8,763 nucleotides of DNA from Candidatus Zixiibacteriota bacterium (GTDB taxonomy: Bacteria > Zixibacteria > MSB-5A5 > GN15 > FEB-12), in assembly GCA_003641405.1 (NCBI GenBank), contig QNAF01000104.1, positions 1 through 8,763 on the forward strand, in the 5' to 3' direction. The notes under the pieces are model-generated. The model searched no databases. It saw nothing but the letters and a program-made list of their open reading frames with translations, and had not been told where the DNA came from. Positions 5,912 to 8,763 of the stretch are shown here, in pieces. A program made the translations under genes and the position numbers. The stretch's first letter is position 1. Each line of letters starts with the position of its first letter.

Positions 5912-8521
5912 CTACAGAATTATTGCCAGTTTTCCTATCTGTGTTCTGCCGTTTTCGTCTTCGACCGTCCAGTAATATAGTCCCGATACCACCAACTGCG
6001 CGTTGCGAGTTATCAGGTCCCAGGTCTCATGGCTGGCTTGTGAGCCATATGAGTCCGCGCCGGAGAAGTGTTCCATTTCTCGAATCATGTCGCCGTCAAG
6101 TGAGTAGATTCGTATTGTACATCTTGTCGGCAGATTAGCGAAATGCAAGAGTCTTGTCCTGTCAGTCGGCCTGTCTTCCCCTCGACCCTCAAAGCCGTTC
6201 TCTCTGTAGTTGGCATCCAGCAGGTAAGGGTTCGGGTATACAAACACTTTCAGATCATGAGCTGCAACTTCGGCGGCAGATTCGAGCGGATATGACACAC
6301 GCGGTTCGACTGTGGGATTCGTTTCGAGAGAGGGGAGGCCGGATTGAGGTGAACCGAAATCGAACGCAGTTACGTTCACCCAATAGGACACGGTTGGCAG
6401 CAAGTTCTCGATAGCATATTCGTATTCGTAGTATTTCCAGTAGCCGTCCGCAGTCAAGTAAGCAGTGTCAAGCCCCTGGTCAGTAATTGAATCAGGAAGA
6501 ACAAGCGTTTGTCGGTCGTTAAACCACCATTCATTGGGAGGCTTGGGGGCGTCCTTGTAAATTTTGCGGATTGGTGAACTCCAGAACAGTGAATCATCAG
6601 TTTGGAGAACATGACGGTTGAAATCGTGGGGTTCAAAATAGAAAATGGAATCCGGAAATTCATCCATGACAAGAGGGTAATTCCTTGCATAGTTATCCGG
6701 GCTCCAGTCTGGATCTCCTTCCGAGTAAAGTTCTCTTAGTCTTTCGATAGTGAAAGGGAAGTCGAGAAGTCGGAAGTAGCTTGTGTCGCGAAGAGTATCC
6801 TGGTACCAAACGTGCTTATCATAGTCTTCAATGTCGTACGATGCCAGCAGCGAATAACTGGAAAGGCGCTCATCACGACTGCAGTAGATGCGATACCCCT
6901 CGAAATCCACGGTGTCTGAGAAAACGTCAAGTGAATTTTCGGACCGATATCCGTTGAAGAGAATTCGGATTAGACCTACAGAAGGTTCTATGCGCACTTC
7001 CGGGGCAGGGGGCGGTCCGGCACCCTTCCAATCAGGGACACCATCCCCACGGTAGGCTCGGGAATCGACTGTGTCTCCGGTCTCGGGGGAGATGGCGTAA
7101 TGATACTCTCCGTCGTAGCCGTCGCCGTCAGTGTCAACGCCAGGATTGTCATAGATCCAGTCAGCCCACGTTGCATTAAGCGCCAGATCGTCGAAACTGA
7201 CACCTGCGTAGTAGGCCTGCCAATTATCGGGAAGATTGTTGAAGTTGTCTGCCGATTGATGGAAGTCCTCGCCGGCAACATAGGCGAGGGATATCGGCAG
7301 CATCTGGCCGGGGTCTACGGAGAATGGCCCGAATGACAGGAGATAGCGTGTGTCCAGACCTGTTGACCAGAGACGTACCTGGTCGATTGGCGGGGGTATC
7401 CAAACTGTATCATCGAAAGGAATGCTGGCCGTCATTACCTGGTCGAAATCAAACTCGCCGTTGCTCAGAAAATGGTACTTGTTTCGATCTCCTTCAGGTG
7501 TGCCGGATCCTCCGGTGGCAAGTTCCCGGTAAGTTGCCCTGGCCTGGGGACCATAGTCTCGGGCAGCAGCCCCATTACTGATCCACCAGTTAAAAGAGAC
7601 TTGCAGGTCTTCCGCCGGTGCCCGTACGATCCTCGTGGCTGTTACATGTGGCACCGGAACTGTCGCTTCTCCCTCTCCGCCTGTTCCGAAATCGCCGTCA
7701 TTGTCTACTGTCCATGCCACGTTTACCGTATCGACAATCTCGCCGAAGTGTGGGGCAAGGTACTGGGCGGGAAAGGTGCGACGGAAGCCGCAAAGGTCAT
7801 CCTGAGCACCTCCCGGCGTCGCAGCTTGATGGATGTCAGCATCGACATAAATGCCCATATAGACATCCCTGAGTCGTTGCTGACCGATGTTCTCGATGGC
7901 GAAATCAAAGAGTACGAAATCCTCCGCGTATTCGTATGACCAGGAAAATGAACGCTGTACAACCTTTAGTCCGATTGGTCGGTGTCCTCTGCCATCAAGA
8001 TAGTCTGTTCCGCTCATGCAGCCCAGGCAGGTATCGTAGTATACAGCGATATAATCCTGCTCAGAAACAGCACCTTCGAAATCCGGTGATGACGGGTCGC
8101 TGATAGAGCGGAACTGCATCCTGCCAAGGGGGTCTACGTCAGGGGTGAATTCAGCATCACTGGACCAACCATCAGCACCCGCAGAGACGAGCGTGTCCCT
8201 TCCCACAACAGCGCCAATCCAAACTGCTCCCGCAAATAGATATCTCGAATTGGATCCCTTGGGATACTCACAGGAGGGAATTTCACCGTCCGTGAAAATA
8301 TCCGTCCCCCCGGTCGCGAAACCGTCTCCGAACGTACCATTGTTGCACACGGTCAGGGCAATCTTGCCGATATCATGTACGGCCACACCGTAAGCAGGAG
8401 TGCCAGCCTGACTTGAAGTCTGTCTTGGCTCTGGGTCAAAGTTGCCCCGTGCCAGGACCCGGCATGGGGTGAGTAGGCTGGAGAGACAAAGGCTAATGAT
8501 TATTGTTCTGAGAATGTACAT
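5912..8521 (-). CDS. Secreted paralog 1 of 3, T9SS-like sorting domain protein, function unknown
   Basis: An 869-residue protein, first in transcription order. The ATG at 8521-8519 has AGGA six bases upstream. Residues 1-25 are a signal peptide (R5, hydrophobic 7-17, likely cleavage after V-L-A at 25). Landmarks: CNNGTFGDG 59-67, IPSCEYPKG 81-89, VWIGAVVGRDTLVS 100-113, CLGC 165-168, RGHRPI 178-183, SWSYEYAEDF 193-202, VDADIHQ 226-232, NWWISN 311-316, TPEGDRNKYHF 341-351, acidic DTDGDGYDGE 463-472, RGDGVPDWKGAGPPPAP 491-507, DFEGYRIYC 539-547, FDFGSP 720-725 and a C-terminal domain from VFVYPNPYLLD 759-769 to GKLAIIL. The VYPNPY opening and SGLYYW ending are typical of FlgD-like/T9SS type A sorting domains, though the last residue is L rather than the usual K or R. 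It most resembles the middle paralog in sequence, indel pattern and leader. Function is not recognised; extracellular or surface location is inferred. Confidence 0.85.
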   Translation of the reverse strand: MYILRTIIISLCLSSLLTPCRVLARGNFDPEPRQTSSQAGTPAYGVAVHDIGKIALTVCNNGTFGDGFATGGTDIFTDGEIPSCEYPKGSNSRYLFAGAVWIGAVVGRDTLVSAGADGWSSDAEFTPDVDPLGRMQFRSISDPSSPDFEGAVSEQDYIAVYYDTCLGCMSGTDYLDGRGHRPIGLKVVQRSFSWSYEYAEDFVLFDFAIENIGQQRLRDVYMGIYVDADIHQAATPGGAQDDLCGFRRTFPAQYLAPHFGEIVDTVNVAWTVDNDGDFGTGGEGEATVPVPHVTATRIVRAPAEDLQVSFNWWISNGAAARDYGPQARATYRELATGGSGTPEGDRNKYHFLSNGEFDFDQVMTASIPFDDTVWIPPPIDQVRLWSTGLDTRYLLSFGPFSVDPGQMLPISLAYVAGEDFHQSADNFNNLPDNWQAYYAGVSFDDLALNATWADWIYDNPGVDTDGDGYDGEYHYAISPETGDTVDSRAYRGDGVPDWKGAGPPPAPEVRIEPSVGLIRILFNGYRSENSLDVFSDTVDFEGYRIYCSRDERLSSYSLLASYDIEDYDKHVWYQDTLRDTSYFRLLDFPFTIERLRELYSEGDPDWSPDNYARNYPLVMDEFPDSIFYFEPHDFNRHVLQTDDSLFWSSPIRKIYKDAPKPPNEWWFNDRQTLVLPDSITDQGLDTAYLTADGYWKYYEYEYAIENLLPTVSYWVNVTAFDFGSPQSGLPSLETNPTVEPRVSYPLESAAEVAAHDLKVFVYPNPYLLDANYRENGFEGRGEDRPTDRTRLLHFANLPTRCTIRIYSLDGDMIREMEHFSGADSYGSQASHETWDLITRNAQLVVSGLYYWTVEDENGRTQIGKLAIIL

Positions 8522-8527
8522 ATCTGG

Positions 8528-8531
8528 TCCT
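8528..8531 (-). promoter_or_regulatory. Shine-Dalgarno site of the first paralog
   Basis: AGGA on the minus strand followed by six bases and ATG 8521. The placement supports this start, and the site aligns with the SD used to choose the middle paralog's GTG. Confidence 0.6.
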
Positions 8532-8533
8532 GC

Positions 8534-8562
8534 TGCACGTTTGTCGGACTACCAGGTCAATT
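8534..8562 (-). promoter_or_regulatory. Leader block shared with the second paralog
   Basis: The minus strand reads AATTGAC (8562-8556), ten unconserved bases, then GACAAACGTGCA (8545-8534). The second paralog has AATTGAC (5641-5635), also ten bases, then GAAAAACATGCA (5624-5613), so 17 of 19 aligned block positions agree with equal spacing. An AGGAC(C/G)A SD region follows in both. It could be an operator, an untranslated RNA element or residual similarity from duplication. The TTGAC core could serve as a -35, but no clear -10 follows in either copy. Confidence 0.4.
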
Positions 8563-8575
8563 CCACACAATTACT

Positions 8576-8609
8576 ACTATACTAACGCAGGAGAATCTGT
8601 AGATGTCAA
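8576..8609 (-). promoter_or_regulatory. Candidate promoter region of the first paralog
   Basis: A perfect TTGACA (8609-8604) is followed by TAGTAT (8584-8579) at 19 bases or TATAGT (8581-8576) at 22 bases. Each -10 candidate matches well, but both spacers are longer than the usual 16-18. The remaining upstream sequence to 8763 holds no supported gene, hairpin terminator or repeat. Confidence 0.3.
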
Positions 8610-8763
8610 TGAATACTTGCAGGGGGCAGATAACGCAGTCTTGTAGGGCAGGATCCCATAGGCGCTAACTTTAGGTTGGGTGTGGTCTCAGATTAGGACA
8701 GTATGCGCGCTTGCGTTTTCTTGGTGTATCGCACAAGTGTCGTCCGAGACTCGCCACCCCAGC

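Noticed and set aside
7472..7939. Plus-strand ORF of 155 codons antisense to the right-hand paralog
   Set aside because: Same reasoning: it lies wholly inside a conserved coding region and its product resembles nothing known.
8603..8668. A 21-codon plus-strand ORF with AGGAGA eight bases upstream
   Set aside because: Good SD spacing but no recognisable product; it overlaps the candidate promoter region of the minus-strand gene and has no other support.
8693..8761. Minus-strand open frame at the right edge ending at TAA 8695-8693, possibly the tail of another gene
   Set aside because: Only 22 codons are visible, other frames are equally open, and the plus strand also offers an ATG at 8703; the edge is too short to decide.

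Overview
The window holds the 3' end of a plus-strand major facilitator superfamily (MFS) transporter gene (1-309), followed by three large minus-strand genes that fill nearly all the rest: 310-2916, 2939-5593 (or 5617) and 5912-8521. The three encode paralogous secreted proteins of 868, 884 and 869 residues. No RNA gene, IS element or CRISPR array was seen.

All three proteins share one layout: an N-terminal signal peptide; a region opening with a (C/A)NNGTFG motif and containing CEYP, (F/W)WIGA(I/V)V, RGHRP and (S/A)WSY(E/D)YA(E/D)DF motifs; an acidic DTDGDGY element paired with a (K/R)GDGVPD-x-(K/R)GAGPPPAP linker; a fibronectin-III-like region opening with DFEGYR(V/I)Y and closing with F-D-F-G-S-P; and a C-terminal domain of about 110 residues. 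That last domain begins with VYPNPY and ends with SGLYYW...GK(L/M)(V/A)II, the pattern of FlgD-like/T9SS type A sorting domains. They are probably surface or extracellular proteins. No catalytic motif was recognised and their function is unknown.

Transcription on the minus strand runs from 8521 towards 310. The first gene has a leader upstream of 8521. A 294-base gap (5618-5911) with nested inverted repeats and a possible promoter separates it from the second gene. Only 22 bases separate the second gene from the third, which lacks a good Shine-Dalgarno site of its own and is probably translationally coupled. The third gene ends at 310, directly against the stop of the convergent transporter gene at 309.

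The first two paralogs also resemble each other in their untranslated leaders, so the duplicated unit included regulatory DNA. Aligning leaders and signal peptides moves the start of the middle gene from ATG 5617 to GTG 5593. By eye the middle and right-hand proteins are the closest pair and the left-hand one is more diverged.

The sorting-domain-like C-termini and the large repeated secreted proteins suggest a bacterium of the Fibrobacteres-Chlorobi-Bacteroidetes (FCB) group, perhaps an uncultured lineage such as Zixibacteria, Marinimicrobia or KSB1. This is an inference from protein style, not from a phylogenetic marker.
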